The notes beneath the pieces are model-generated. The model was not told where the DNA came from. It did no database searches and saw only the letters and a program-made list of their open reading frames with translations. DNA of 64,000 nt from Microvirga guangxiensis (GTDB lineage: Bacteria > Pseudomonadota > Alphaproteobacteria > Rhizobiales > Beijerinckiaceae). This document shows positions 1 to 9,422 of the stretch, piece after piece; within the stretch, counting starts at the first letter, position 1, and each line of letters begins with the position of its first letter. Location of the stretch: NCBI RefSeq assembly GCF_900102135.1, contig NZ_FMVJ01000010.1:1-64000 (forward strand). The letters run 5' to 3'. The position numbers and the translations under genes were made by a program.

Positions 1-276
1 CCGCTGCACGACCGCGTCGTCGTCCGCCGCATCGAGGCCGAAGAGAAGACGGCCGGCGGCATCATCATCCCGGATACCGCCAAGGAAAAGCCGCAAGAGG
101 GCGAAGTCGTCGCCGTCGGCGCTGGCGCCCGCGATGAGAGCGGCAAGGTCGTTGCTCTCGATGTGAAGGCCGGCGACCGCGTCCTGTTCGGCAAGTGGTC
201 CGGCACCGAGGTGCGTATCGACGGTCAGGATCTCCTGATCATGAAGGAATCCGACATCATGGGCATCGTCGGCTAA
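1..276 (+). CDS. groES: Co-chaperonin GroES, 3' part
   Basis: The window opens inside this gene; 91 residues to a TAA stop are visible and only the first few residues are missing. GroES forms the seven-subunit lid that closes the GroEL folding chamber in the cytoplasm. The start [10 protein letters not shown], the mobile-loop region [19 protein letters not shown] and the end [12 protein letters not shown] are diagnostic of the family. It lies 50 bases before groEL on the same strand, the usual groESL operon order; the promoter and any CIRCE element would be upstream, outside the window. Confidence 0.97.
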   Translation, partial: PLHDRVVVRRIEAEEKTAGGIIIPDTAKEKPQEGEVVAVGAGARDESGKVVALDVKAGDRVLFGKWSGTEVRIDGQDLLIMKESDIMGIVG

Positions 277-311
277 TCAAGCCTTCGACCCATCACAGAT
301 TTCCAATTTAA

Positions 312-1967
<1,656 letters not shown>

Positions 1968-1990
1968 GCCCTGTCTCCAGCGTGATATGC

Positions 1991-2026
1991 GAAGAGCCCC
2001 GGAGCGATCCGGGGCTCTTCATTTAT
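1991..2026 (+). terminator. Intrinsic terminator of groESL
   Basis: Near-perfect hairpin GAAGAGCCCCGGA / TCCGGGGCTCTTC with a short loop, followed by ATTTAT, 24 bases after the groEL stop. Typical rho-independent terminator. Confidence 0.9.
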
Positions 2027-2259
2027 GTTGTCTGGCTACTGCAGCCCGGAATTGTTCTCAGGTCTGAAGGTCAATGTCGAAGTCGAAGCGACCTCGCCTA
2101 TGACGACTGGGATGCTCGTGATTGACTGGTGGCGTGTTAGCGGTCGGACAACGAATTCCTACGTAGTCCGAGACATTGATGTTGCCGGATTCTACGACAC
2201 CATCTTCGAGAGCTTTCGCCGTCTGCCCTGGTGGCGACCTCATCTCAGCATAAGAGAAT

Positions 2260-2950
2260 AGGATTTGTCGCAAATCCAGTCCCGTTCCAAAAGGAGGAGC
2301 GGTATGCTCCCAGAGTTTATGCAGCAAGCAGGTGAAATTTCTCAGCAATTGAGTATTGCGGCGCGCAGGCATACTCGCCTGTTGCTTGCGCATCATGTGG
2401 ACCAGCTCGATCCCACTGAGGATCACACGGGCCGTGGCCGCGGACTGGAACCCAATCATGGATCGGACCCGGCGCTTGATGGCGCGATGATCCTGCTCGC
2501 TACGATGATTGAGGTAGGCACATTGCCGGATGCGAATAGGCTTCAGATCACGCTGTGTTCTATCCTGGAGCCGGTCTGCGGTATCACACAACAGGATCGC
2601 TTCGCGGTTCGTCTGGCTGCCGGCGATCACGATCCGCTCAGGCCGGCCATGCCGCTTGAGAGCCTTGCGCAGGAACCGCTAGGCGGCAGGCAGGTTGCGC
2701 CGCTCATTGAACCGAAACTCAACCGTGCCGCCATGGCTGTCGATCGCGCGGCACAAATACATCCAGCGACCTCTCACCTTGATGTATGTCTCGTCGACAT
2801 GCCACTTGCCGGTCGCGGCTCGCTTGCGGGTATTGAGGCGCTTCCGAAGTTCGGGCGAGTACCGGACAATCCATCTGTGGATCGTGGCGTGATCGACGAA
2901 GATGCCGCGCTCGTCCAGCATCTCCCTAGTTGCGGAGGCTGAGGCCATAA
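2260..2950 (-). pseudogene. IS6-family transposase remnant
   Basis: Minus-strand remnant of an IS6-family DDE transposase. The blocks HATIHRWIVRYSPEL, KWHVDETYIKVRGRW, HGRPERIVI and EQDHRAIKRRVRSM match the two other IS6 copies in this window (17.3 kb and 57.5 kb). An in-frame TAG replaces a residue after NLPAA (about 2683), the N-terminal part is out of frame near 2940, and the N-terminus is missing. A degenerate terminal repeat, TTGTCGCAAA, sits at about 2265. At about 2950 the homology stops abruptly and IS5-family sequence begins, so this is a recombined scar, not an active element. Confidence 0.85.
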
Positions 2951-3272
2951 GCGAGGGACCACCGAACACGTCGAGCAGAACCTGTTGCAGCTTGTGCCAG
3001 ACACCTGCGTGCTGCCAATCGCGCAAGCGCCGCCAGCACGTCATCCCCGAGCCGCAGCCCATCTCCTGGGGCAGCAACTCCCACGGCGTGCCAGAGCGCA
3101 ACACGAACAAGATGCCAGTCGAGGCTGCCCTGTCACTCAGCCGGGGCCGTCCACCCTTAGGCTTGGGAGGCTCAGGGGGAGGAGGGGTTCAATCACCGCC
3201 CACTGGGCGTCGGATACAAGTGGTTTGGCCATGCCTGACCAACGCTCTCAACCCAGTTTTGTTAGACGCTCT
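2951..3272 (-). pseudogene. IS5-family transposase N-terminal remnant
   Basis: On the minus strand from ATG at 3232: MAKPLVSDAQWAVIEPLLP, then after a one-base slip in a C run, GRPRLSDRAASTGILF and GTPWELLPQEMGCGSGMTCW. This is the N-terminal DUF4096-type region of IS5-family transposases. About 95 residues survive before the sequence joins the IS6 remnant. The end of the element (CTAACAAAACTGGGTTGAGAGCG read on the minus strand begins just after AAGAG) abuts the stop codon of hipA, so IS5 inserted at the very 3' end of that gene. Confidence 0.8.
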
Positions 3273-4531
3273 TAATTAGGCGTCGCAATTCTCAACAAGT
3301 GCGCCGCGCGAGCCTCAATAATCCGACGGACAACTTTAAGAATTTCATGGGCAATGCCCGCCTCCTCAAACTCTGCTAGAAGCTTGTCTGCCTCGCCTCC
3401 GATGCGCCCTGCCAGTTCGGCTATGTCCTTGACTAGAAGGCGCTGAGCGCCGCGCGTCTCCGGGACGAGCGTGAGCCAGTGTTTCAACTGTATCGTGTCT
3501 GGAGCCGAGCGCCCTCCAATCGCCATAGCGAGCTTCTTTGTGAGCCGCGGATATGCAGCCGTACATACCACATCGTATAGTGGCGCGAGGTCAGGAACCT
3601 TGCTTCGATAGAGTAGGGCGTAATTCTTCCCGTGAGCGTCCGCGTTGCCGACAAGGTAGTGGAAGATCAGCATTCGAAGGAAGCGCAGACGGTCTGCCGC
3701 CGGACGCGCGGTGGCGCGGCCAATCAGGTCCAGTGCCTTCTCTGTCCCCGGTCCGCCTTCCTCTTCATATTTGAGCTCCGGCGGTACGCTCAAAGCCTGA
3801 CAGAAATCTTCCTGGTGCAAGCGGGTAATCGTTCCGTCCTTGTGTGGCGCGCGGTCATAGCGCTCAACGATTAGGAAGGGTATCGCGCCAGTGCGGCGCA
3901 TCTCGACGGCCGGCACCGGAAATTTCAATCGCGCTGCAAGGCGCAGGCAGAACAGCTCGTTCTCTACTGTGCCGTCGAGCGCCTGAATGAAGGGCTTGAG
4001 GATATGCGTAGTTGGTCGGCCGCCTTTGGCGAGGCCGATATCGTCGCCTTCTACGCAGACTGCAAGTTTGTCTTGCGCACCAGCTAAGGACAGCCGGACA
4101 CCTTCCTCACCGCCGAGCAAAGGTCGCTCTCGTAGCTTGCCAATGATTTCTTCGAGCCGCGCCGGGTTCAGCAGCTCGACACCATCGTCATCCGACGATG
4201 ATGGCGTCTCGCCGGTCCGATAGAGAGACAAGGCACCAGCGCATTCACCACCGATTACCTCCAGGAGCCCGAAGGCATTACCGGCTGAAATGCCGAGCGC
4301 ACCCGCGAGGCGCTGCCGCGCACCCTCATCCGGCAGCAGACCCGAGAAAAAGGGACGAACCACACGGTCGGCGTAAGGCGCCTCCTGCAACGGCATGGAA
4401 AAGGAGATGGGGTGCGGCTCTCGTCCGGCGAGATAGCCGGGATCGTAGGCGTAGCTCAGAGTACCTGCCTCGTCCTGGGCTAGGGTGCCCGCCTTTATAT
4501 CGCCGAACCAAACATCCAACAGGTGCGTCAT
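3272..4531 (-). CDS. hipA: HipA-family serine/threonine kinase toxin
   Basis: 419-residue HipA-family kinase, the toxin half of a type II toxin-antitoxin pair; characterised members phosphorylate aminoacyl-tRNA synthetases or related targets and induce dormancy. The N-terminal subdomain (FSGLLPDEGARQRL, about 62-75), the Gly-rich loop with phosphorylated Ser (RLSLAGAQDKLAV, 146-158), the catalytic motif GNADAHGKN (295-303, Asp298) and the metal-binding APLYDVV (316-322) are all intact. Its start overlaps the antitoxin stop by four bases (ATGA), implying translational coupling. The TAA stop lies on the boundary with the IS5 scar, so the last residues could be altered from the ancestral protein. 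Confidence 0.93.
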   Translation of the reverse strand: MTHLLDVWFGDIKAGTLAQDEAGTLSYAYDPGYLAGREPHPISFSMPLQEAPYADRVVRPFFSGLLPDEGARQRLAGALGISAGNAFGLLEVIGGECAGALSLYRTGETPSSSDDDGVELLNPARLEEIIGKLRERPLLGGEEGVRLSLAGAQDKLAVCVEGDDIGLAKGGRPTTHILKPFIQALDGTVENELFCLRLAARLKFPVPAVEMRRTGAIPFLIVERYDRAPHKDGTITRLHQEDFCQALSVPPELKYEEEGGPGTEKALDLIGRATARPAADRLRFLRMLIFHYLVGNADAHGKNYALLYRSKVPDLAPLYDVVCTAAYPRLTKKLAMAIGGRSAPDTIQLKHWLTLVPETRGAQRLLVKDIAELAGRIGGEADKLLAEFEEAGIAHEILKVVRRIIEARAAHLLRIATPN

Positions 4532-4755
4532 GGCGCACTCTCTCGGCGGCTGCCGACGGAGACGCTAAGGCCTAGAGCGGCAGCCACCCGAAGAGCGCGG
4601 CCGACCTGACAGCTCTCCTTTCCTGCCTCCAACTCGCGCACGAACCGAACCCCCACGCCGGTAAGCCCGGCAAGCTGTTCCTGTGTGAGTTTCTGCGACT
4701 TCCGCTCCTGGCGGATTATGAGACCAAAGCTTCTGCTGTCTGAAACGGATTGCAT
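4528..4755 (-). CDS. hipB: HipB-like helix-turn-helix antitoxin
   Basis: 75-residue XRE/Cro-type repressor. The helix-turn-helix is visible as QKLTQEQLAGLTGVGVRFVRELE (about 18-40), followed by the HipB-type GKESCQVGRALRVAAALGL. It lies first in the operon and overlaps hipA, the standard hipBA order. HipB proteins bind operator palindromes in their own promoter and neutralise HipA; three candidate operators lie within 125 bases upstream. Confidence 0.92.
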   Translation of the reverse strand: MQSVSDSRSFGLIIRQERKSQKLTQEQLAGLTGVGVRFVRELEAGKESCQVGRALRVAAALGLSVSVGSRRESAP

Positions 4756-4757
4756 AA

Positions 4758-4777
4758 ATCATCCCTATTGGGACGAT
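4758..4777. promoter_or_regulatory. HipB operator candidate 1
   Basis: ATCATCCCTATTGGGACGAT, an imperfect palindrome (TCCC-N4-GGGA core) immediately upstream of the hipB start. It matches the site 100 bases further up. Operator role is inferred from position and repetition. Confidence 0.65.
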
Positions 4778-4805
4778 TATAGCAGGATAAGGAACGAGAA
4801 TCAAT

Positions 4806-4829
4806 AAAAAGAACCGATCGGGACTTTTT
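4806..4829. promoter_or_regulatory. HipB operator candidate 2
   Basis: Palindromic stretch with A5 and T5 ends around GAACCGATCGGGAC. It shares the CCGATCGGG core with the third site. It could also be a weak hairpin; an operator is the simpler reading because of the flanking copies. Confidence 0.5.
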
Positions 4830-4857
4830 TGGCCGCCGATGGACCCTTAGTCGATCA

Positions 4858-4877
4858 ATCGTCCCGATCGGGGTGAT
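4858..4877. promoter_or_regulatory. HipB operator candidate 3
   Basis: ATCGTCCCGATCGGGGTGAT, the best palindrome of the set, exactly 100 bases from site 1 (start to start). Spacing near ten helical turns would place both repressor dimers on the same face of the DNA. Confidence 0.6.
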
Positions 4878-5580
4878 GATGACGCAGCCTTGCTTCTATC
4901 AGAATTACTAAACGGTGAGACACCTTGGTCCGCTGCTCACCTGTGACCGGCCCCAAACTCTCACGCTCTGGTGCTGGCACTGTCAAGCTGTTGAAGTAAG
5001 ACACACCGATCTTGGTTCGGGGCCGGGTTAGGCGACAGTCACGGTGCCAGTGACCTCTATCCAGACGCGGAAGGCCCGAGCGCGAGCCTGCCGCCGATCA
5101 AAAGAGAATACAGGTATACCCCTGAGACTGCGGTTGGAATAGTTACAAGTTGGCCCGAAAATACCGAGACATTTTTTCGAATTTTCATAGTACTTACAGG
5201 GAAGGCGCGCCAATCTATCTCTTCTAAAACTTGGCCGCACCCCTTCATTGTTTGGATATACTCTGGTGAATTGAAACTAAATTATGCCGTAGAGGTAACG
5301 CCTCGTTCGGACAGATCTATGTCGTTTCGGACTGTTAGATCTGACAACTCCTATCGTAGCGCTAGTTCAGCATTGTTTTCTGCCGCCGAAGCCATCCCTG
5401 CCCCTGTAAAGCTCGACTTTGTCCAACAGCATGTTTTCGCCAATGCCATGTCTTCTTATTTGGACAAATTATGTCTTCGCAGCTTGGGCCTCGAGATTTC
5501 TGGAACTTAGAAGTGAGACGGTTCTTGAGGCAAGATTGCTGTCTCAGACTGGAACTACCAGCCTAGGAGATTGTAAGAAA
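4878..5580. other. Gene-poor spacer
   Basis: About 700 bases upstream of hipBA with no convincing gene. A plus-strand open frame from TTG 5271 to 5510 could encode 79 residues (MKLNYAVEVTPRSD start), but it has no recognisable domain and no good ribosome-binding site. The composition is lower in GC than the neighbours, as in decayed intergenic DNA. Confidence 0.5.
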
Positions 5581-5949
5581 TTACCTTTCTTGATCCATTT
5601 TGTCTAACTGCTGTCGATTTCCCCTTGCGTGAATGGATAAGAAATCCATGGAGGCGAACCACCGCCAGGGGTAGGCTGCTCCCAAATCCAGGTATTGGTC
5701 CACGGTCCACGCAAAGCCCCGGTACCAGCTGGCAGCGACAAAGCCTGCACTGTCGAGGTAGGCCTCAAAGCCGTCGAGGTGGTGCAGGTTGCGGGTGTTG
5801 AACCCGTGCCATACCGGAATTCCCGCTATGTCTTTCTTCCAGACAGACAGCGCATTGGCGCTGATCAGGACCGGTGCATGGAGGGATCGGGCAGCATCGA
5901 TCAGCGGCCCCCTCATGACATGAGGGAGCCCGAGGATAAACTTGAGCAT
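5581..5949 (-). pseudogene. Truncated DUF7221-like (tRNA-guanine transglycosylase-like) protein
   Basis: From ATG 5949 the product begins MLKFILGLPHVMRGPLIDAA and contains LHHLDGFEAYLDSAGFVA, WYRGFAWTVDQYLDLGAAYP and WRWFASMD. This pattern recalls a family of queuine-tRNA-ribosyltransferase-like proteins found in phage, plasmid and island DNA, which normally run to 250-300 residues. Here the recognisable sequence stops after WFASMDF and is followed by about 20 unrelated residues, so the gene is truncated at its 3' end near 5640. Family assignment is from memory of the motif and is moderate. Confidence 0.5.
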
Positions 5950-6060
5950 GGAAGGACCGGACTTGCGAGGACTTGGCCTGAAACTGGCACAAAAAAGGAC
6001 CGGCAAACGCCAGTCCCTTGGACACTTCAATAACTTATGAGAACGCCTTGAGAGGCGAAA

Positions 6061-6180
6061 TTAACGATGCTGGTGACGCTGTTTTCGGTCGTGCCATTCA
6101 TTGAGCAGCACAGCGCCCCATGCCAGCGCCAGCACCAAAGCTGGTGTCGCCACAAAGGCTAGAAACGATGTTCCACTCAT
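6061..6180 (-). CDS. 39-residue membrane microprotein
   Basis: Short gene from ATG 6180 to TAA 6061 that standard length cut-offs miss: MSGTSFLAFVATPALVLALA, then WGAVLLNEWHDRKQRHQHR. One hydrophobic helix (about residues 6-27) is followed by a short basic/His tail, giving a single-span membrane peptide. A GAGG ribosome-binding site lies about 12 bases upstream, and it begins only 12 bases after the stop of the next membrane protein, so the two form a likely operon. Function unknown. Confidence 0.55.
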   Translation of the reverse strand: MSGTSFLAFVATPALVLALAWGAVLLNEWHDRKQRHQHR

Positions 6181-6192
6181 GCTTCTAATCCT

Positions 6193-6492
6193 CTAAGTGC
6201 CCGTCGTGCTGCCAAGTGTATGTAGCCCGACGGCGGTACCAAGGAAACCCAATACGGCTAGCCCCAGTTCCGAGTTCGCCAAAGCGAGCCCGAGGCCATT
6301 CACTTTGAATATAACACCTGCGATTGGAGTTGCTACTCCCACGGTTACGAAGGCCGTCGAGGCCCGATCAATGGCGTTGGCGAGGAGTTTTCTCCTCTCG
6401 TTCCGGACATGCTTCAACTCAAGGTGCCTCCCTCCCGATGTACGATCGTGGTCAGGTTGAGCTTCTTGGGGTTTGTCATCCCTATGGCTCAT
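6193..6492 (-). CDS. Small predicted membrane protein
   Basis: 99 residues. The charged, cytoplasm-like N-terminus (to about residue 40: SHRDDKPQEAQPDHDR, RNERRKLLANAIDRAS) is followed by two hydrophobic segments (about 46-65 and 70-92). No family recognised. It is followed after 12 bases by the 39-residue microprotein, suggesting a two-protein membrane unit. Confidence 0.6.
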   Translation of the reverse strand: MSHRDDKPQEAQPDHDRTSGGRHLELKHVRNERRKLLANAIDRASTAFVTVGVATPIAGVIFKVNGLGLALANSELGLAVLGFLGTAVGLHTLGSTTGT

Positions 6493-6511
6493 GGAAGGCG
6501 ACCTTGAAGGT

Positions 6512-6727
6512 TCACGCGACTTGCGCGTTTGACTGGCTGGCGATTGCTTCCAGTGCAGCCTCGGCGCTCTGCTGCAGGCGGAATTCGGCCAATTGCTGGC
6601 GAAGGCTCAGATACAGTGGCCGGAAGGCCTGGCCGTTCTGTTCAACAAGGTCGGCGAGAATATTGACGGCCTTGAGGAGCTTTTCCTCTGAGATCGGTTC
6701 CCGGTCGGTGCGTGGCCAAGCCGTCAT
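6512..6727 (-). CDS. Hypothetical 71-residue helical protein
   Basis: Acidic, strongly helical-looking sequence (EEKLLKAVNILADLVEQNG; LYLSLRQQLAEFRLQQSAEA) with no membrane segment. It precedes the membrane protein gene by 19 bases on the same strand and probably belongs to the same operon. A GGAG-like site (AAGGAGCACAC read on this strand) precedes the start. Function unknown. Confidence 0.6.
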   Translation of the reverse strand: MTAWPRTDREPISEEKLLKAVNILADLVEQNGQAFRPLYLSLRQQLAEFRLQQSAEAALEAIASQSNAQVA

Positions 6728-6899
6728 GATGTGTGCTCCTTACTGTTGAGGAGGCACACTGGCGCGATGATCTTGATGTGAAGTTAATCTTGCATGCGGC
6801 CTGTCCAGGATACCGAAGTTTCCTCCCTTTGACGCTTGCTTCGCGATTGCCAAGCGACCTTCGCACAACGTTGCAGGGCTAATGGACGAGCAAGGAATG

Positions 6900-7133
6900 G
6901 GAGTTTCTATGTGCAAGCGAAGACAGACTAGGCTGCCAGTGCCGCCACCGCCGTCCAACGACAACTTTCCAAAACCTGCTGGTCGCGCGGTGGCTTTGGA
7001 GCCACCGCTATCCCGACTAGAGATCCTCTCGGTAGTTCTTGAGCGGGCCGATCGCATCAGGCTCGACTTCGTGGCGAGGGGCGTACTGAAGATCCAGGGG
7101 AAGAATCCAGGGGTAGCCTACAAATCCGCGTAG
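6900..7133 (+). CDS. Hypothetical protein (weak)
   Basis: 77 residues from ATG 6900 (MGVSMCKRRQTRLPVPPPPS). It has a Pro-rich N-terminus containing PSNDNFPKP, a motif often seen in small rhizobial proteins, then a helical part LSRLEILSVVLERADRIRLD. It converges on the WGR gene, overlapping its end by 16 bases. No family recognised; it could be a shadow reading frame. Confidence 0.4.
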   Translation, partial: GVSMCKRRQTRLPVPPPPSNDNFPKPAGRAVALEPPLSRLEILSVVLERADRIRLDFVARGVLKIQGKNPGVAYKSA

Positions 7134-7372
7134 CCCTTCTGGCGCTGGATCGTTGCCCATGCCTCCAAGGCCTGGGTGGCTTCGGCTTCGTCAGGAAACA
7201 GCTCGACTTTTTCCTGCCCTTTCGATCCAACCTGCCCCCAGTTGTGGACCAGCCGGATTGTGCCGAACAGATCCCGCTCGATCATCAAGCTGTAGTATCG
7301 CGCCCTCCCCTGCTCCGGGTCCCGGCGGTAAAGCACCACGTGGTGCCGGATCGGCGAGCGGATGTCAGGCAT
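7118..7372 (-). CDS. WGR-domain protein
   Basis: 84 residues consisting almost only of a WGR domain: YRRDPEQGRARYYSLMIERD, then LFGTIRLVHNWGQVGSKGQE (the W-G-Q variant of the W-G-R signature), ending with an ALEAW helix. WGR domains occur in eukaryotic PARPs, where they contact DNA breaks, and as stand-alone proteins in Alphaproteobacteria of unknown role. It sits 13 bases after the CYTH-like gene on the same strand, at the end of a four-gene run. Confidence 0.85.
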   Translation of the reverse strand: MPDIRSPIRHHVVLYRRDPEQGRARYYSLMIERDLFGTIRLVHNWGQVGSKGQEKVELFPDEAEATQALEAWATIQRQKGYADL

Positions 7373-7385
7373 CAGTAGCCTGAAC

Positions 7386-8183
7386 TCAGGAAGTTGGCTT
7401 GTTCCGCATTGCGAGCCCCATCTCCCGCGTCATCGCTTCCTCGATGTCCTCGAGGCTAACCTCGGTGGCGTGGCCGCTGCCAGAGGCTGGCCCCGCCGAT
7501 GCCCTGGTTCCCTGATCCTGCTTGGCCTTGGGCGGATTGATCGGCATCCGGGCTTGGGCCGGGAACCGGTTGTCGAGGGTATCGATCAGGCTATTGAGAG
7601 TCGCATTGGACAGCGGCACGTCGGGAGCCTCGCTCAACCCGTTGAGGGCGAGCCCTTGATTTGTGAAGCGCGCCTGGCCGGTCACCTCGGGCCCGAACCA
7701 TTCCAAGGGGCGGAACGCTCTTGCCTCTTCCAGACTGCCGAACTCAACGGTGACAAGGTGAAGGAGGCAGGGCCGCATAATGTGATCGACCAGGGCCGTA
7801 TAGGATCCGATCGGCAGCTTGGTGCGGGCATAATCGACCTCACCGGCACACACATCAAGCAGGGCGTGAGCATGCGGGGTTGGCACTTCGGTCCGATCCT
7901 CGGCCTCTCCGTTCGGACCTGAAGTCTGGAGGATCAGAAAGGCCCGGTTCTCCTCGAGGTGGACGAAGGTGAGCCTGTCGCCTTGCGTCGGAAAGAAGCC
8001 TTCCACCTGACGGTAAACGCCTTTCTCACGCTGGATAAGGCGGGCCACAGACGATGAGATGAGGAACCGGCGCTGAAGGGGCATGATACCGAAGGACTGA
8101 AAATGGATTGCGGAGATTAGGCTCTCGTATATCGCAGCGTAAAGCCCAGCAACCATGGATGCGGTAACATCGTGCCCGATCAC
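7386..8183 (-). CDS. CYTH-domain-like protein
   Basis: 265 residues. The region from about residue 34 resembles CYTH (inorganic triphosphatase/adenylate cyclase-like tunnel) proteins: QRRFLISSSVARLI as a degenerate form of the ExExK strand, then KLPIGSYTALVDHIM, VTVEFGSLEEARAF and WFGPEVTGQARFTNQGLAL, the family's C-terminal signature. The ExExK metal ligands are missing, so catalysis is doubtful. Two starts are possible: GTG 8183, which overlaps the previous stop (GTGA) and suggests coupling, or ATG 8084 at the domain edge. A Pro/Gly-rich linker and an acidic helix follow the domain. Confidence 0.6.
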   Translation of the reverse strand: MIGHDVTASMVAGLYAAIYESLISAIHFQSFGIMPLQRRFLISSSVARLIQREKGVYRQVEGFFPTQGDRLTFVHLEENRAFLILQTSGPNGEAEDRTEVPTPHAHALLDVCAGEVDYARTKLPIGSYTALVDHIMRPCLLHLVTVEFGSLEEARAFRPLEWFGPEVTGQARFTNQGLALNGLSEAPDVPLSNATLNSLIDTLDNRFPAQARMPINPPKAKQDQGTRASAGPASGSGHATEVSLEDIEEAMTREMGLAMRNKPTS

Positions 8184-8716
8184 AGTCTGGAAGACTTCTC
8201 CTTATCAAGAATCTGGCGCTTAGTAAGATACTGGCGATTGCAGAGAAACAGCGGCTCCGTGTCTTCACCCCGCATGTCTGTCCACCCGATGATGTTCGAT
8301 ACCGGCACCGGGTGATAGCGCGAGGCGCCCTTGGGCATGGGCTCGAACAGGATGACTTGATTGTCGGGGCTCTCCGCCAGGGCGCCGGTGAAGGAATGGC
8401 CGGAGCAGACGTGAACAATTACTACCCGATCGAGAGGCAATTGCATGAGTTCAGCAAGGGGATCGGCATCGGCCGCGCTAGCTTGGACGCTGGCAATCAA
8501 TTCGTTGCCGACGTCGAGCTGGTTCCGCAGCTCCTGAACGAGATCGAGGCCCTGTCCACCAATATGCGTGGCGTCCTGCAGACAGAGGACGTCGGATTCA
8601 TCAGTTTCAGAGAGAGACAGACGTTCGGTGTTGGCGAGAATGGCAAAGAAACTCTGAATCTCGGCGAGCAATTGGACGACCGTCTTCGATTCAGTTGAAT
8701 GGGCGGTGGTGTCCAT
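8180..8716 (-). CDS. Hypothetical 178-residue protein
   Basis: Soluble protein with a helical N-terminal half (TVVQLLAEIQSFFAILANTE; QGLDLVQELRNQLDVGNELI) and a strand-rich C-terminal half (LDRVVIVHVCSGHSFTGALA). No family recognised. Its stop overlaps the start of the CYTH-like gene, so the two products are probably made together. Confidence 0.6.
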   Translation of the reverse strand: MDTTAHSTESKTVVQLLAEIQSFFAILANTERLSLSETDESDVLCLQDATHIGGQGLDLVQELRNQLDVGNELIASVQASAADADPLAELMQLPLDRVVIVHVCSGHSFTGALAESPDNQVILFEPMPKGASRYHPVPVSNIIGWTDMRGEDTEPLFLCNRQYLTKRQILDKEKSSRL

Positions 8717-8743
8717 AAAGAGTCCTTACGGAAATCTGAGGGT

Positions 8744-9378
8744 TTAAGCGGCGATCTGCTCACTGAGCTTATCGATGAGGTCGTTGGCACGGGCCATGAT
8801 CCGGGTCCGGACTTCGAGCTCGTTCCCTGAGTATTGATCAGGGTGATAGATGAGGGTCACGGCTCGCCGCAGTTTCGTGAGATGCTCTTTCGCCCGGACG
8901 GGCTATGCGCGAATGAACAGCTCTGACGCTGACCAGAGGCGTTCTTCCTGAAGGGACGGCCCGGCTGCAGGCTGTTCGGGGGGATTGGGCAGGCTTTAGC
9001 CTGCGGCGCTTGGATGGTGGCAAACAGATCGATTGAAGAACTATCGCCGACCACCAGATCGGATACCGGCACGGGGACCATGAGCTTCTCAACCCCATAG
9101 TACACAATCAGGGTCATCGCCTTGGTGAAGTCGCCGTCCCTGCCTGCAAAGGCACTGCCGTAGTGTACCGAACCGTCCTGTGCAACGGCTCGCAGCTTCC
9201 GATAAACACCCCCGTTCGATGCCTGGAAGACGGCGTCGGTGAGGCGGATGTCCAATCGGTCGATCCGGCCATCAGTGCCTGTCTCTGGTTCGCAGCGGCT
9301 GATGTTGAGGAAGCCGAGGTGAAACCAGCTGTTATCGTTGTGGGCATGGCGCATCGTCATGGCGGAACCACCATTCAT
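8744..9378 (-). pseudogene. Broken gene with C-terminal J domain
   Basis: The first part (from 9378, MNGGSAMTMRHAHNDNSWFH) reads openly to a run of six C on the minus strand at about 8977. Adding one base there continues into EQPAAGPSLQEERLWSA, then an in-frame TAG after SELFIRA, then a J-domain segment: VRAKEHLTKLRRAVTLIYHP, DQYSGNELE, ending LSEQIAA and TAA at 8744. The HPD tripeptide of J domains, which stimulates Hsp70 ATPase, is present. A slip plus a stop make this a pseudogene unless the assembly is wrong. It lies 27 bases before the 178-residue gene. Confidence 0.6.
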
Positions 9379-9422
9379 CGAAAACTGGGAAGGAAGGGGC
9401 GGTGAGTTGACGGTGCCGGCCG

